DNA of 64,000 nucleotides from the NCBI GenBank assembly GCA_022702705.1, contig CM040427.1, forward strand, positions 76,065,283 to 76,129,282, given 5' to 3'. The position numbers and the translations under genes are program-made. Below are positions 31,544 through 43,990 of the stretch, in pieces. The DNA comes from Papilionanthe hookeriana x Papilionanthe teres (Eukaryota > Streptophyta > Magnoliopsida > Asparagales > Orchidaceae). The notes under the pieces are model-generated. The model ran no database searches and was not told where the DNA came from. It saw only the letters and a list, made by a program, of their open reading frames with translations. Within the stretch, counting starts at the first letter, position 1, and each line of letters opens with the position of its first letter.

Positions 31544-32732
31544 ATGGCTTCTCGACAGAAAAGACGAGTAGATTACGATACTGACCGATTTGTCAATGCA
31601 CGAGCACAAGCTCGGTATTTCCAAAACATTCAAGCAAGAAAGTGCATTGCGAATCGAGTTTTTAAGAATCCGGGAGGCGAAGTTGAGCGGATCATTAAAG
31701 AACGAGGTTGGGAGAATCTCTCGCTACATCACCAATAGCCAGCTCGTGGAAGTAGTAAAGGAATTTTATTCTAACTCGATCGTCGTAGAGGACGCACCAG
31801 TGAAGGTACGTGGATTTATGGTCGACTTCGTCGCTGCTAGAATTAATGCCTTCTATGAAGTTCGGGACGGTCCAAATGAGTACGAAACATTTGGAACGAT
31901 GCCGGAACCTCTAGAAGAGGTGATAAATTTTCTTACTGACGGGACTAGAGTTTGGAAGATAAAGCAGCGGGAAAGAGTAAATTTTCCTCTTTCTAAGTTA
32001 AATGCAAATTCTAAAGCATGGCACTATTTTATTTGTTCTACTTTGTTACCTACATATCACCATAATGAGGTAACAAGGGATAGAAGCGCTTCCGAATTTC
32101 GTATTCGGAACAATAGAGTATAAACATTGGAAGTGTCATCTATAGAAATATCTTAGCTACTCGTTGGAAATGAAAGTGGAGGGGGATTGGGACATCCTGG
32201 GTTGATTTATGCAATCTGCCAACTCTCAGGAGTTGAGGCAGCAGATGATGAAGAGTGGATAGAACCCATGAACCCACTCACAGCTGCCAATATTAAGAAA
32301 TATGAGTCTCATGAAGGGTGGAGATCAGGAGTGAGAAGTTATTTCACTCAGCCAAGTAGAGATATACCCTCTACTAGCTATAGACCTCCTGAGCCTACCA
32401 CCCCTACCCTACAAGATCTGATGAATGAGCTGACACTGCATAGGAGGAGTTTTGAGCGAGCTTGGAGAGACAATGGGAAGAAGATTTGATCATTTTGATC
32501 AAAGGATCGATAATCCGGAGAGGAGACATGATTATGATAGTGAGTACCTGTAGAGACATTCGCAGTATGAGATAGCATATCATGAAGCCGAACGTCGCTA
32601 CTAGGAGTGGAGATTTAGATGTCATCTTTCCGTAATGCCCTGTGTATACTCGCATCATCCTCGCTCGCCTTCTCACTCGCGTATCAAGGAGGGGATGATA
32701 ATATAGTTTGGGACTTTGATGTTGAAGATTAG
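31544..32732 (+). pseudogene. ORF-b: PF20167-like plant transposon protein (element B)
   Basis: It begins MASRQKRRVDYDTDRFVNAR. N-terminal blocks are ARKCIANRVFKNPGGEVERI and IKERGWENL. After a frameshift the core reads LVEVVKEFYSNSIVVEDAPV, KVRGFMVDFVAARINAFYEV, RVNFPLSKLNANSKAWHYF and ICSTLLPTYHHNEVTRD. Another frameshift leads to GHPGLIYAICQL, then the linker PSTSYRPPEPTTPTLQDLM and the helical FDHFDQR region. The stop is at 32730-32732 after a WDFDVED end. Blocks line up in order with ORF-a (ERGF, VVKEFYSN, VRG, SKxWHxFI, LLPT, GLGHP), so the two are paralogues of the same fold. Four or more frame breaks. Function unknown. Confidence 0.78.
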
Positions 32733-34092
32733 GACTTTATTTGTTTTGTTTGTTTGATGTTAAGTTATTTTGAGGACTTTATATGTTTGTAATATTCAAG
32801 TACTTTATTTTTCGAGACATTGGATGTTAGTTAGATTAATTTGCTTGAATTGTGATAATAGTTTAGTTTTTGTTTTTGTGTTAGTTAATTGCATTTGTTT
32901 TTATGTTAAATAGGATGTTAGTTTTCTTTAGTATGTTTTTATTTTATTTTGTATTGTTTTAAGTTTTTAAAATTGTTAATGTGTTAGTTAAATTGTTTTA
33001 ATATGTTAGTAATTCATATGTGTAGTGTAAAGTTAATTTTAATTGTTGTATTTAATACTTATCTCAGATTTTATCCCTCCATTTTCTTTAAATTGTTATA
33101 TATATATGGAGAATACTAACAGTACAGGTTCAATGAAAAATGAAAAAGCCTGCAAAAATTTCAAAGAAAAAAAGAAATACCTAAACTTCAAAGGTATGAT
33201 TTATTTACTTTCCCTTTTTCATTATTTAGAGTAGATATAAAAATTTAAGTTTGGGGGGAGTAAAATACAAATTTAGTTATTAACTTGTTCTCAATTTCTA
33301 TTTTCAAATTATTATAAAATGATTTTTATAGCAAATTTTTTAATTTAATTAATATGAATTATTTTATTTAATTATTATAAAAGGTTAAATGAAATATTTC
33401 TAGTGCTTTAATTAATTAAATAGAATAAAATATTTGGTTAAAGGGAATAAGAATATAGTAAACTATTTTTAGTAAGGAAAACTATATTCTAAAATTAAAA
33501 TTCTTAAAGTATTCAAGTGAAAAAGAAAAGATTGAAAATCAATGAAGTAAAAACTATGAAGTATATATAAGCTAAGAAATATTTCTAAGTTTCAAATTTA
33601 GGAAGATGAAAATAAAGTTCAAAATTATTAACAGGCTCTTCAAATACAGTAATCCTCATTAAAAAAAAAGAAAAAGAAAAAGAAAAAGAAAAAGAAAAAG
33701 AAAAATGAGGAGAAATTTGAGGAGATGCCTTATCAAAAATTGGCTTCATTTGAATTAACCTAAAGGGAAAAACTTAGATATTTCCAAACTTATGTTTATG
33801 GATTAGAATTTTACCTAATAGTGTTTTCTTGAATTTCTTATCATATGAATATCTTAAGTAGTTATTCTTTTAAATATAGTCATTCCCGAAATGAATAGTA
33901 AGCAAGAAATCTTAGACTCGATAACTAAATAATTTATTTCTATAAGATTAATTAAATTACATGAATTATTTTTATTTAACTTTATTATGATAGTAATTAA
34001 TCTAATTCATAGTTTATTTAAATTGAAAAATCTTATTATAGAACTCATTATTTTTATGTAGTACTAAAATTAATTGAGGACAAGTAATAAGT
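32733..34092 (+). other. Element B 3' untranslated region
   Basis: 1.36 kb without a supported gene, co-linear with A (6374-7635) and D (36694-38032). It includes the (GAAAAA)n purine microsatellite at 33659-33707 and the partly decayed hairpin TTAATTG-AGGA-CAAGTAA at 34070-34087. Confidence 0.75.
33659..33707. repeat. (GAAAAA)n microsatellite
   Basis: About six copies of GAAAAA. A and D have pyrimidine runs on the plus strand at the matching place, so a purine tract about 400 bp before the polypurine tract is a standing feature of the family. Confidence 0.85.
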
Positions 34093-34107
34093 AAGTTTGG
34101 GGGATTT
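34093..34107 (+). other. Polypurine tract of element B
   Basis: AAGTTTGGGGGATTT directly precedes the 3' LTR at 34108. One extra G compared with element A. Confidence 0.9.
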
Positions 34108-35748
34108 TGATCACTGAAAAATTTATTAAGAAATTCATACTTATTTTTGATGAAATTGCACTTTAAAGAAAGGTGTTTTCTTTATTTTATTGCAGGAATG
34201 GAGAATTTAGGTGATAAAAGCAAAAATCATAAAAAGGAGTGAATTTGGAGCAAATAGGAAGAAAATAATGAAATTTGTGCTGAGTCGCCGACAGCGAGAT
34301 CGAGCCCGCCGACGGCGAGGGTACGAGGAAGAAAATTCTGAAGGATTTTTAACTGTCTCGCTGACAGCGAGCCCGAGCCAATTGACAGCAAGCTAGCGCA
34401 GTTCGAAGACCTTCTAGAAGCCTCGCCGACAGCTAGATAGTTCGTCGCCGACGGCGAGCTAGTTCAAATGGCGCAGATACATTGAACCTGGACACTTTTT
34501 AAAGGGATGCTTACACACCTCTTGGTCCTTTGCTCACCTCTATATATACAGGCCGAAATTCAGCCTTTAAGTGTGCAGTTTTGAGTGTCTTTGTGTGTCA
34601 ATTTGTGTCTTAAGAGTCTTTTATTTATTTGTGTGAGCAGTCTTTAGAGTCTTCATTAGTGAGTCTTTAGTGAGTTAGTGAGTTTTTAGTGAGTCTTGTT
34701 GTACTGGAAGGAAGAGTCAAAGGAACTGCGAGGAGTCTGCTTGGGGATAAATCGAGATAAGTATTTGTATTTATTGTTTTTAACTTTAAATGAAATCCAT
34801 GCTTAGTTTAGTTCCCATGCATTCTGAGTAGTTTATTAGTCTTTCTCCCTGTTTATAAAATTAAGTGACTGGATGAACTAAAAATAGAAGTAATTTTATA
34901 TATTAATAAATTGTGATAATTTTTACTTAAAACTTAATTTACTTTCAAACTGGTCATTTGATTTGTTAAAATGTGTTGATTATCAACTATAGTAAAAATT
35001 ACATCCGATATTCGGGGAATTCAAAAGCCTTGGAAGGAGGGTGCAAATAAATAGGAAATAATATCACCGGGTGTAGAATCGAGCATTTTAGTGTGACGGA
35101 TCTAAAATATTCAATTTGGTCCTATTGTTTGAGAGCTGAAGTGTAGATGTTAGCCCTCGAGTGAGGGTAACGTGGGAGCTCGAAGTGGCAGTCGGTATCC
35201 TCCTGAACTCTAGCCAGCAGATTCGCAATCAAACATAGGATTAGTCAATATTCTTTACACTGGACCAAAGGGCAAAGAATAGGAATGCTCCTATTTGTCA
35301 CAATACCTTAAAATTATCTATTTAAATTCATCAATCACTTAAATTTCTAAACAAGGGAAATATACTTTTTCCGAATAGTTAAGACTTATTTAGCAATTAG
35401 TTTAATTTCCCGCACTTTCAATACGTATTAATTTTCTACTTAGTTAAGTTACCTAATTAAAATACTTAGTTTACTTTATTGCGCTTAAATTTAGAATTCC
35501 AAATTTTCGTATACTATTTTAAAATTATTATTATTATTTTAAAATTAGTTGTTATTTAATTTTCTATTTCCCCGTGGGATCGATAACCAGGACTCCACTA
35601 GAGCCCCGTATTACTTGATACGATACGTATACTTGCGTAGCAACCACAACATAAACAATTACAATTCTATACATATAATATAGCGGGGTCAAGTTTTTGG
35701 TGTCGTTGCAATTAAATTAAAAATATCATAATATAAAATTGTGGGTCA
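34108..35748 (+). repeat. Element B 3' LTR
   Basis: 1641 bp, the same length as the 5' LTR. It ends GTGGGTCA at 35748 and is followed by ACCCT, the second copy of the target duplication. The palindrome cluster is at 34285-34462. Many of the differences from the 5' LTR are transitions. Confidence 0.95.
34285..34462. promoter_or_regulatory. Phased palindrome cluster in LTR B (3')
   Basis: Same three-pair layout as in the 5' LTR. The third pair (centres 22 bp apart) keeps a perfect CGCCGACGGCG second half that is mutated in the 5' LTR. Confidence 0.82.
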
Positions 35749-35753
35749 ACCCT

Positions 35754-36654
35754 CCTTTCAAGGACTTTGACCTCCCCAAATCTCGGATGTAATCTTTACT
35801 TTTAGTTGCAAACAACAGATTTTAACATTTCAATTGGCCATATTGATAGTAAATTAAGATGTAAGTTAAAGATTATCACAATTTATTTAATTTTATAGGC
35901 ACATTGATTTTAATTTTCCATTTCACATAATTTCATATCAAGGAGAAAGAAAATAGAACTACTCAGAATGCATGGGAAGAACACAATAACACTTGAATTG
36001 CATATATAAAATAATTCAAAAAAATAACTTATCTCGAGTTTCTCCCAAGTAGACTCCTCAAGTTCCTTTCGTCTCTTCCTTTTCGTACAATTCACACTCA
36101 ATTTTTACACTTAAAAACTCTAAACTCACTATAAAACTCTACTATAACACTCAATAAACTCTCTAATGACTTCTAGTGGACTCTCTTCGACTCTCTTCCT
36201 CTCCCTTTTTCGTCTCTATTTATAGATGTAGGAAGTTCTCCAAAGGTTGCCTCGGCTCCTCTTCAAAATGCGTCCTGATTCGATGAATCTGTGAAGAATT
36301 AACTATTTCGTCGTCAGCGGGCTCGATCTCGCCGTCGGCGAGCTTCTAGAAGCAGGGTATTCTTAACTATCTCACCGTCAGCGGGCTCGATCTCGCTGTC
36401 GGTGGGCTTCTATATAATATTGGCTGAATTCTCTGGAAAATCTCGCCGTCGGTGGGCTATTCCTTACCGTCGGCGGGATAGTTCAAATTTCTTCCCTTTT
36501 TGCCCTTTTTGCTCCAAATTCGTTCCTTTTTGCATTTCTTTAACAATTTTTCATTCCCGCGACAAAACAAAAGAAATACCTTCCTTTAAAGTGCAACATC
36601 AGTCATTTTAATGCAAAATCAATACTAAATTATTATTATATTTTTCTTTGATCA
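35754..36654 (-). repeat. Element D 3' LTR, inner part
   Basis: It continues the LTR broken at 21902 ('ctcctttcaagga', the block found in LTR A at 16000). Together the LTR measures about 1513 bp. It contains a minus-strand TATA box (TATAAATAG at about 36217-36226) and the palindrome cluster at 36308-36482. It ends at GATCA, 36654, next to the polypurine tract. Confidence 0.85.
36308..36482. promoter_or_regulatory. Phased palindrome cluster in LTR D
   Basis: Three pairs of CGTCAGCGGG- and CGCCGTCGGCG-type palindromes; all three pairs have centres 21 bp apart. Outer arms often carry GGG in place of GAG, so the half-sites differ slightly from those of A and B while the spacing is kept. Confidence 0.8.
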
Positions 36655-36693
36655 AAATTCCCCAAATTTAACTATTACTTGTCCTCAAGTAAT
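36655..36693 (-). other. Polypurine tract and hairpin of element D
   Basis: On the minus strand AAATTTGGGGAATTT precedes the LTR. The hairpin ATTACTTG/CAAGTAAT at 36674-36693 is perfect with a 4-base loop. Confidence 0.8.
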
Positions 36694-38032
36694 CCTTGTA
36701 CTACATGAAAGTAATGGTTTCATGTGGTAAAAATTTAATTAAAAAAATACTATGAATTTATTTAAATAAGGATTATAGTAAAGTTTGTCAGAAAGATTTT
36801 CAAGTGATTAACTTAATTTGATAGACTTAAGACAATCTAATTATCAAGTGTAAGACTTCTAGTCTTCTATTTATTTCAAGAATGACTATATATTGCAATA
36901 TTAAATTACTCAGAATATTTAGATGATAGGAAATTCATGAAAATACAATTAGCAAAAGACTAATTCATATATATATATGTTCGGAAATGTAATCAAATTT
37001 TACCCTTTAGATTGATCCAAGTGAAGCCAATTTTTGATAATGCATATCCTCAAGCTTCTTCTCACTTATTTTTTCTTTTCTTTTGGATTGTTTTTCAATC
37101 CTAAATAATTTTCTTTCTTTTAAGGGATTGCTTTTCAATCCTTTTTCTTTTTTTTTTCTTTTCTTAAGTGAGGATTACTATATCTGGATAGTCTGTTAAT
37201 GATTTTGAACTTCACTTTTCTCGCTTTAAATTTGAAATTTCTAAAACATTTCTTTGCTCTATATATACTTCATAGTTTTACGTCATTGAGTTCCACTTCT
37301 TTCTTTCTCAAATAAATTCCTAAGATTTTTAATATCTCAAAAATATAGTTTTCTTTACTATAAATAGTTAATTATAATCTTTTTCACTTAAACTAAGTAT
37401 CTTAATCTATCAAATAAATTAATCGTTAAAAATATTTCTTAAAACTTTCTATAACACTTAAATAAATGAATTCTAGTTAATTGAATTAAACTCACTACAT
37501 GAAATCATTTTTATAATAAGTTTTTGAAAAATATTTAATTGAGAATATGCAATAGTTAAGTTAGTTTTTCTTCCCTCCCCCAAACTTAAATTTTTCTATC
37601 TAATCATGTAGGGTGAAAGAAAAATACTTTAAATTATCCCATACCTTAGTTCTTCCAGTGTTCCTTTGAAATGTTTGCAGGATCTTCACCTTTTCTCTTC
37701 ATTTTACCTGTACTGCTAAATTTCTCTAGGCACATCTATTATTAGAGAATATGTTGGGTAAAGAAATTTTCGAGATACACATACAATACTAATACTATTA
37801 CTCTTATACTAAACATAGGATTAAACATTACACAATAACCACAGAGTTTCTATTAATCACAGTTACATTTATCAACTGAAGAATAAAGAAAGGTCTCACA
37901 ATTCTAACCATAATAACCAACATCCACATCAAAATACACAAAAGTAAACAGCTATAATAAAACCACAATACTAAATCAAAATAACTAACATAACACAAAC
38001 ATCCATATAAAACATCACAACACAGAATCTAA
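36694..38032 (-). other. Element D 3' untranslated region
   Basis: Co-linear with the same region of A and B. Pyrimidine-rich runs at 37067-37163 include two copies of a 'ggattg.ttttcaatcct' inverted repeat. No gene supported. Confidence 0.7.
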
Positions 38033-38978
38033 TCAAATGTGAAAATCCCAAACTACATCTTCATCTCCCTGGTTTGGTGGTGGTGGGTTAGGCTCATAAA
38101 GGGTATATCGAGGGTACTCAAGAAATATCACTTCAAGCTCCCCGCTTCTGTAGCGGCTTTCAGCATCATAATATGAAGCTTCAAAATTAGAGTGCCTCTG
38201 CAGATACTCGCTATCATAATCATCTCTGCTCCAAACCTCTAATCCTTTGATCAATACGATCAAATCTTTCTTCAAAGCTCCTTCTCTATAAAGTAAGTTC
38301 ATTCATCAGATCATTGAGGGTAGGTGACATCGAAGCCGGAGGATCATAACTGGTAGAGGGTATATCTCTACTAGTGGAAGGGACAGCACTCCTGGTTCTT
38401 GATCTCCATCCCTCATGGGATTCATAAGTCTTAATATTTAATTTTGTAATGGGTTTCATAGGGTAAACCCATTCTTCATCATCTCTTGCTTCTACCTCAG
38501 ATAATTGGCAGAGAGCATAAATTAACCCAGGATGTCCTAATCCTCCTCCCGATTCACTTCGGCTATGGCTACTATATTTCTATAAATGATGTTACCCACA
38601 TTGATACTTCTATTATTCCGAATACGTAAATTCGTAATGCCTCTTTCCCTAGAGACTTCACTATGATGGTATGTAGGTAATAAAGTAGAGCAGATAAAAT
38701 AGTGCCAAGCCTTAGATTTTGCATTCATCATAGAAAGAGGGAATTTTACCTGTTCTCGCTGCTTCATTTTCCAAACTCCTTTCCGTCGCTGAGAAAGTCG
38801 ATCACCTCTTCGAGCGGGCCTTCCATAGTGCCAAATGTATCATACTCATTGATATAGGGGTCTTGCACTTCGTAATAAACATTTATTCTTGCAGCGCTGA
38901 ATTCCACAAAAAATCTTCTAACCTTAATCGGTGCATCTTCAGCTTGCGTCAGATTTTCATAAAATTATTTGAATACCT
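38033..38978 (-). pseudogene. ORF-b of element D, C-terminal part
   Basis: It reads, upstream to downstream on the minus strand, EDAPIKVRRFFVEFSAARI, REQVKFPLSMMNAKSKAW, HYFICSTLLPTYHHSEV, a proline/threonine linker, then DYDSEYLQRHSNFEASYYDA and a WDFHI end at 38033. It matches ORF-b of A and B with stops and frameshifts. The upstream end is cut by the giant LTR at 38979; about 130 bp of ORF-b between this piece and the start piece (46074-46178) are missing. Confidence 0.75.
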
Positions 38979-41853
38979 TGTTGACCTCATTTTTGATGAG
39001 GTCTTCTCTTCTTCTCTTTAGTACTTAGGATCTAGCCTTAGGCTTTTCCTTTGACTATCCTAGAGGATTAGAATTGGGACCCACCACTTAGAAATTCAAA
39101 CCACTTCTTAACTCCCTCGCAAACTCCACAAACTTGATTGTAGACCCCTAATCACCTAGAGGGTTGAAATCAAATGTGGAAGTTTAAAGGATGAGTTCCT
39201 ATAGGACTCTTTAGCCTTAGGATCGCCTCAGGTGGCCTGGTCCAGTGAAGGTGCCGACTTACACACACACTACACCTATACACTACACTTTCACACACAT
39301 CCTAAAAACACACCCATGCCTAACTCGACCTTCGACTCATAAAGGTGATTCACATGGATGGTCCTTAACCCCTAAGCCCTCGCGCTAGGGTTAGGAACAA
39401 CATAGTGGATGCCTCAAATGAGTCCCTTCATGGCTCATGTGGGCTTGATATGGCTTCATGGCTCAACCAAAATGATTTTATTCCACTTACATTCACCTAA
39501 TCTTTAATTTTCCAAATTTTTAATTTTTGACCCCCGGGACCCTACACCCGCCTAGCCTACCCAAAGCCCTTGAAATCACCCAAAATTTTCAAAATTTCCA
39601 AATCACCCAAAAATTCCCCAAAATTAACCTTGAACATTTCCTCACCAATCAAGTTGATCATCCATAGCCAAAAATATCAAAAATTCCAAAAATACCTCCC
39701 AATACCCTCCAAATACCCAAAATACCCCTCTTGACCCAAAAATCGAAAAATTCCAAAATTCCCCAGAAAATTCCAAAAAATCCCAAATATTCCCAATTTC
39801 ATTTTGTTCAACTACACCATGGGCCAATTTTGTCAATTTACCCCACTTTTGTCAAAACCCCCAATTTAACCCATTTTAACCCTAAGTGAACTCAATGTCA
39901 AGCCAAACCTACCCAATTGACCCAAATTCTGGCCCAATTCAATTCTAAACTTCAATTTATCATTCCCAACACCAATCTAGACCAGATCCAAGTCCAATTT
40001 GATTGACATTTGAATCCAATTTCACTTTTGGCCTTAAAGCCCAATTTGGACCTAAACCCAAACCTAACCCAAATAAGCCCAAACCCCAAAATCAAAACCT
40101 AACCAAAGTCAAAACCTCTTTTAAACACTCCCATAAACATTTCCCAACATTTATTTTACATCAATTTAAACCCTAACCCAACATTGGCCCAAGTTAGCTC
40201 AATTTGACCTACATTGGCCCATTTACCAAAGAGGTCCAAATCCAACCCAATTCAAGCCCAAACTACTTCAAATTTATTCCAAATTATTCATGAAACATTC
40301 CTAAATTAAATTCAACACCTATTGGATCCAATCCTTTGCAAAATTCTCATCCTAAAATTTCTTTTGAAATCCAAAAGCCCACTTCTCTAAACCATTTTAA
40401 AAGCCCATCTTCACTAAATTTCAAAGGCCCAAAATTCATCCAAAGTCCATATGACACTCTTCTTCATCATGCATTCAATTAAAATCATCCCTTAAGTCAT
40501 AAATCAATCATCAAATGGTTCCAAATCAAGACATATGCCAAATCCCATCAAATCACCCCTAAATTACCAAAATTTCTAAAATCCATTTTCATGAAATTGA
40601 CCAAGCTTTTCCCCAAGCCAAAGACAAGCCATGAAGCCACTCTAAAGCCACATGCAAGCCATGTGATTTGCTCACATGTGACCTTACCACATTGGGCAAA
40701 AGGAGGAGGTCCTTTCCACATTCCCATAAGGTGATTAACCACTCCCATGATTCCCCTTAACCATGCTTATGCCTAATTGTGCCTGGATGGTGACTTAACC
40801 CTATTGATTATGCTGAACCAAATCACTTTCCCTTCAGCCTAAACCAAACATTGGGTGGTGCACCTAGCCCAAAGGGATGGGTTGACCAATTTGAGCCAAA
40901 ATGAGCCTTCTCCCATACCATTCTAATCCAAGCCTTTTACACATGGCATTTGTCAATTGCCTACACTAAACCTCGACCCCGACCCACTCGAACAAGATGG
41001 TGACCGATGCTCGGCCGGCCGGCCACTGCAGCTACTCGGAAAACACCATGGCCGAGACATGGGGAGGAGCCAAACATTGAAATTCCACCTCGCTGAGCCG
41101 CCCCATGCCCAATGGCCACCATGGCTGTTATTCCCTTGACCTAAGCAGCTGATCCCAAGCCTTGAACCCCCCTGGGAGGCCCTCCACCCTCTCCTATTTA
41201 AACACCCCCTCTCTCGGCCATGGGAGAGGTGCTGAAAAAACCTTAAGGAAACTCTGCCAAAATCATTCCAGACCACTCTCTACACATAGAGCACTTGATT
41301 CCCATTGGATTCCAGCCCCAATTCCCTCTAGCTGAGCTCAATTTTGAGTTCAAACTTCAGCACAAAAACCAGGACACTTCTTCATAGTGGACCAATCCCC
41401 AAATTGATTGGTCCTACACCTTCACTGCACCAAGGGATGAAGTCCACCAGCGAAAGCCCCCTCTCCGAGCCACCCATCCGTTCCGTACTCCAAGCTTTGT
41501 GATCGGGCTTGGTCGAAATCATACCTAGACAATTCACCGTGCCAAGGGACTTCATCTGGAGCTTGCTGGGACGCAATCGAAGGTGACACAACCCTCAGAT
41601 TGAAGCCACACTTCTCTGAGCTAAGGTATGAGCTAATTCTTTATCCCGAGCTTCTGGAGATTCTCCATTTCAAATGCATTAGTTTCAATGCATGATCACC
41701 ATATAGATGTATTCGTCTCTTCAAGACGAATCCATAGAGCACAAGAACACAAAAATCTGTTAAGTATTGAGTGAGATATTAAGGATTTAGTGTGGACGAT
41801 TCTCGGGCTAGGAGGCTTGGGGACGATGAACGGATGCCGTTCATTTAATACAC

Positions 41854-41897
41854 GCGCGGACGGACGACCAGGATCGCGCGGACGGACGACCAGGATC
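41854..41897. repeat. 22-bp tandem duplication at an internal deletion of copy 1
   Basis: GCGCGGACGGACGACCAGGATC occurs twice in a row. Copies 2 and 3 have one such block and then about 250-280 bp (51210 down to 50920 and 61345-61620) that copy 1 lacks. The duplication sits at the deletion point. Confidence 0.8.
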
Positions 41898-43589
41898 ATT
41901 TAATTTCATCAAGTATTTTATTTTTAATAATTTATTTACTCTCTGCATTGTTTTAATTCTCCATGCATATAGGAAATTTACCATGGCATGAGACCATAGG
42001 GCTTTTGAAGCCTCTAAATTTGGGAACATTCCCTGAATTTTCCAAAGTCAGAGGCCATCCCTATGAAGAGTTATTGATTTTTCAAATTCATATTGCTGTT
42101 TTGAGTATTTTAACTCCAATAATTAGCATGTTGTGAAATAAATTCTAGAAAAATTTGGTGATGTTTAATATGACCAGAGGAACCTGGAAAAATAGGTTTT
42201 GAATTAATCCACTTGGAATAACCCTAATTGGCTTAAACACCCAAAATAGGTCCCTAATTAATTAGAGCTAATCATACATCAAATTGACTTGAAATCAATT
42301 CTCCACCGACCTTTAGGATCGAGGAACCCACCATAAAAATTTAAAGTCAATTGGATTTGGTTAGCCCCACCAAATGGGTCGATTAAACCATTTAGCTAAT
42401 TTAAACTTTAAAAATTTCGAACTTTCAAAATACTTTTCAAAAATTCACCAAATTGGTTTTGGAGCCTCTCTCGATATCAGGGGAATTTAAGAAAAATAAA
42501 ATTGCAATTTTCTAAAAAAGTTGATTTTTTGTATTATTTTAATATTTTAATAATTAAAAAATAATAAAAATCACAAAAATATTAAAATTCACCAAAATGT
42601 CACATTTTGAATTTTAATCACATAGGAACAAACCCCTTATTTTTCTTAGGTCTATATGATGAGATATTAAATTTTAAAGCCCTAAGGTAATTTTAAAATT
42701 AAAAAAATGTATTTTTTAGCATTTCCACTAAAATAATTCTAATAGATCAAAGAAAATTAGAAAATTATAAAAATTGATTCTTTGATTTCCTTGATATCAG
42801 AGAGATTTTTGAAAAATATAAAATTCATTTTTAAACCTTTATTTTATTTTTTAAATTAATTAATACTCCAAAACTTAAAATAATTATAATAAAAATAATA
42901 TAATTCAAAAAATCACCAAAATTGGTCAAAGTGGTCCTCTCGGTCATTAGGAATGTCCCATAATTTTCTTAAGGACAGAAACTTTCCCTTGGTCATATTA
43001 TTAAATTTTCCTTGGAAATCCCTATTTTCCACCAAAAATAATTACATAAATAAATTAAATACAGAAAAATTATATTTTCTCCACTAATGCCTTTATTGAC
43101 ATATGAGTGAAGTCACATAAAAATTTCAAGTCCATTTAAGCTCAATTTAGTGAGTTATGAAATTATTAAGCTTGAAGGGCAAAATGGTAATTAAAATTTT
43201 AACCTTTAATTAAAACTTTAGGCTTAATAAAATTAAAGAGTAAAATATTGGATCTTAATCTGATTTGGATGATTGAAATTGGAATAATAAGGGTAGAAAC
43301 CCATTAAACAATTTAAAAATAATTGAAATAAACCATAATTAAATAATTGATTAAATTTGGAAGAAAAATAAAATTGGAATTATTAAAATATGGATATTAT
43401 TAGGAAGAGATTTGTTCTTTAATTTAAGAATCCCTAAATTAATCATCTCAATAATATTTAATTCCTAATTAAAATGATAATTCAAATTTAAGATTTAAAA
43501 TGCTAAAAGACTTAATCATTAAATTAAATTAAAGTTAAATTATTTAAATTAAACCCTTTTAAAATTTCAATTAAATTAATACTTTAACA

Positions 43590-43990
43590 ATTACAATTAA
43601 ATCATCCTTAAAACATAAAAAATAAAATATTAAATTAAAATTAAAAATAAAATTAAATTAAAATTTGAATTAAATTAAATAAAATAAAATTAAATTAAAA
43701 AAAAATTAAATTAAATCAAATTAAATAAAATTAAATAAAATTAAATTAAAACAAATTAAATTAAATCAAATTAAATTAAATTAAATTAAATTAAATCAAA
43801 TCAAATTAAAATTTAAATTAAATTAAATTAAATTAAATTAAATTAAATTAAATTAAATTAAATTAAATTAAATTAAATTAAATTAAATCATATCAAATCA
43901 AATTAAATTGAATTAAATTAAATAATAGAATCAAGTTAAAATTAAAACCAAATTAAATTAAATTAAAGTTAAATTAAATTGAATTAAAAA
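43590..43990. repeat. (TTAAA)n-type array in giant LTR copy 1
   Basis: Dozens of AAATT/TTAAA units with occasional C substitutions. Matching arrays lie at 48940-49230 (copy 2) and 63310-63640 (copy 3), with different lengths. Confidence 0.9.

Larger units (their letters stand above)
21903..35748 (+). mobile_element. Element B: complete Athila-like Ty3/gypsy retrotransposon
   Basis: 13,846 bp with two LTRs of 1641 bp each, both TGATCAC..GGGTCA. The 5-bp target duplication ACCCT occurs at 21898-21902 and 35749-35753. The internal region holds the tRNA-Asp primer-binding site, gag, protease, reverse transcriptase, RNase H, integrase, ORF-a, ORF-b and the polypurine tract in that order on the plus strand. 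All genes have frameshifts or stops, although the LTRs look closely similar with mainly C/T differences. Host sequence on both sides is the LTR of element D, so B is younger than D. Confidence 0.96.
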
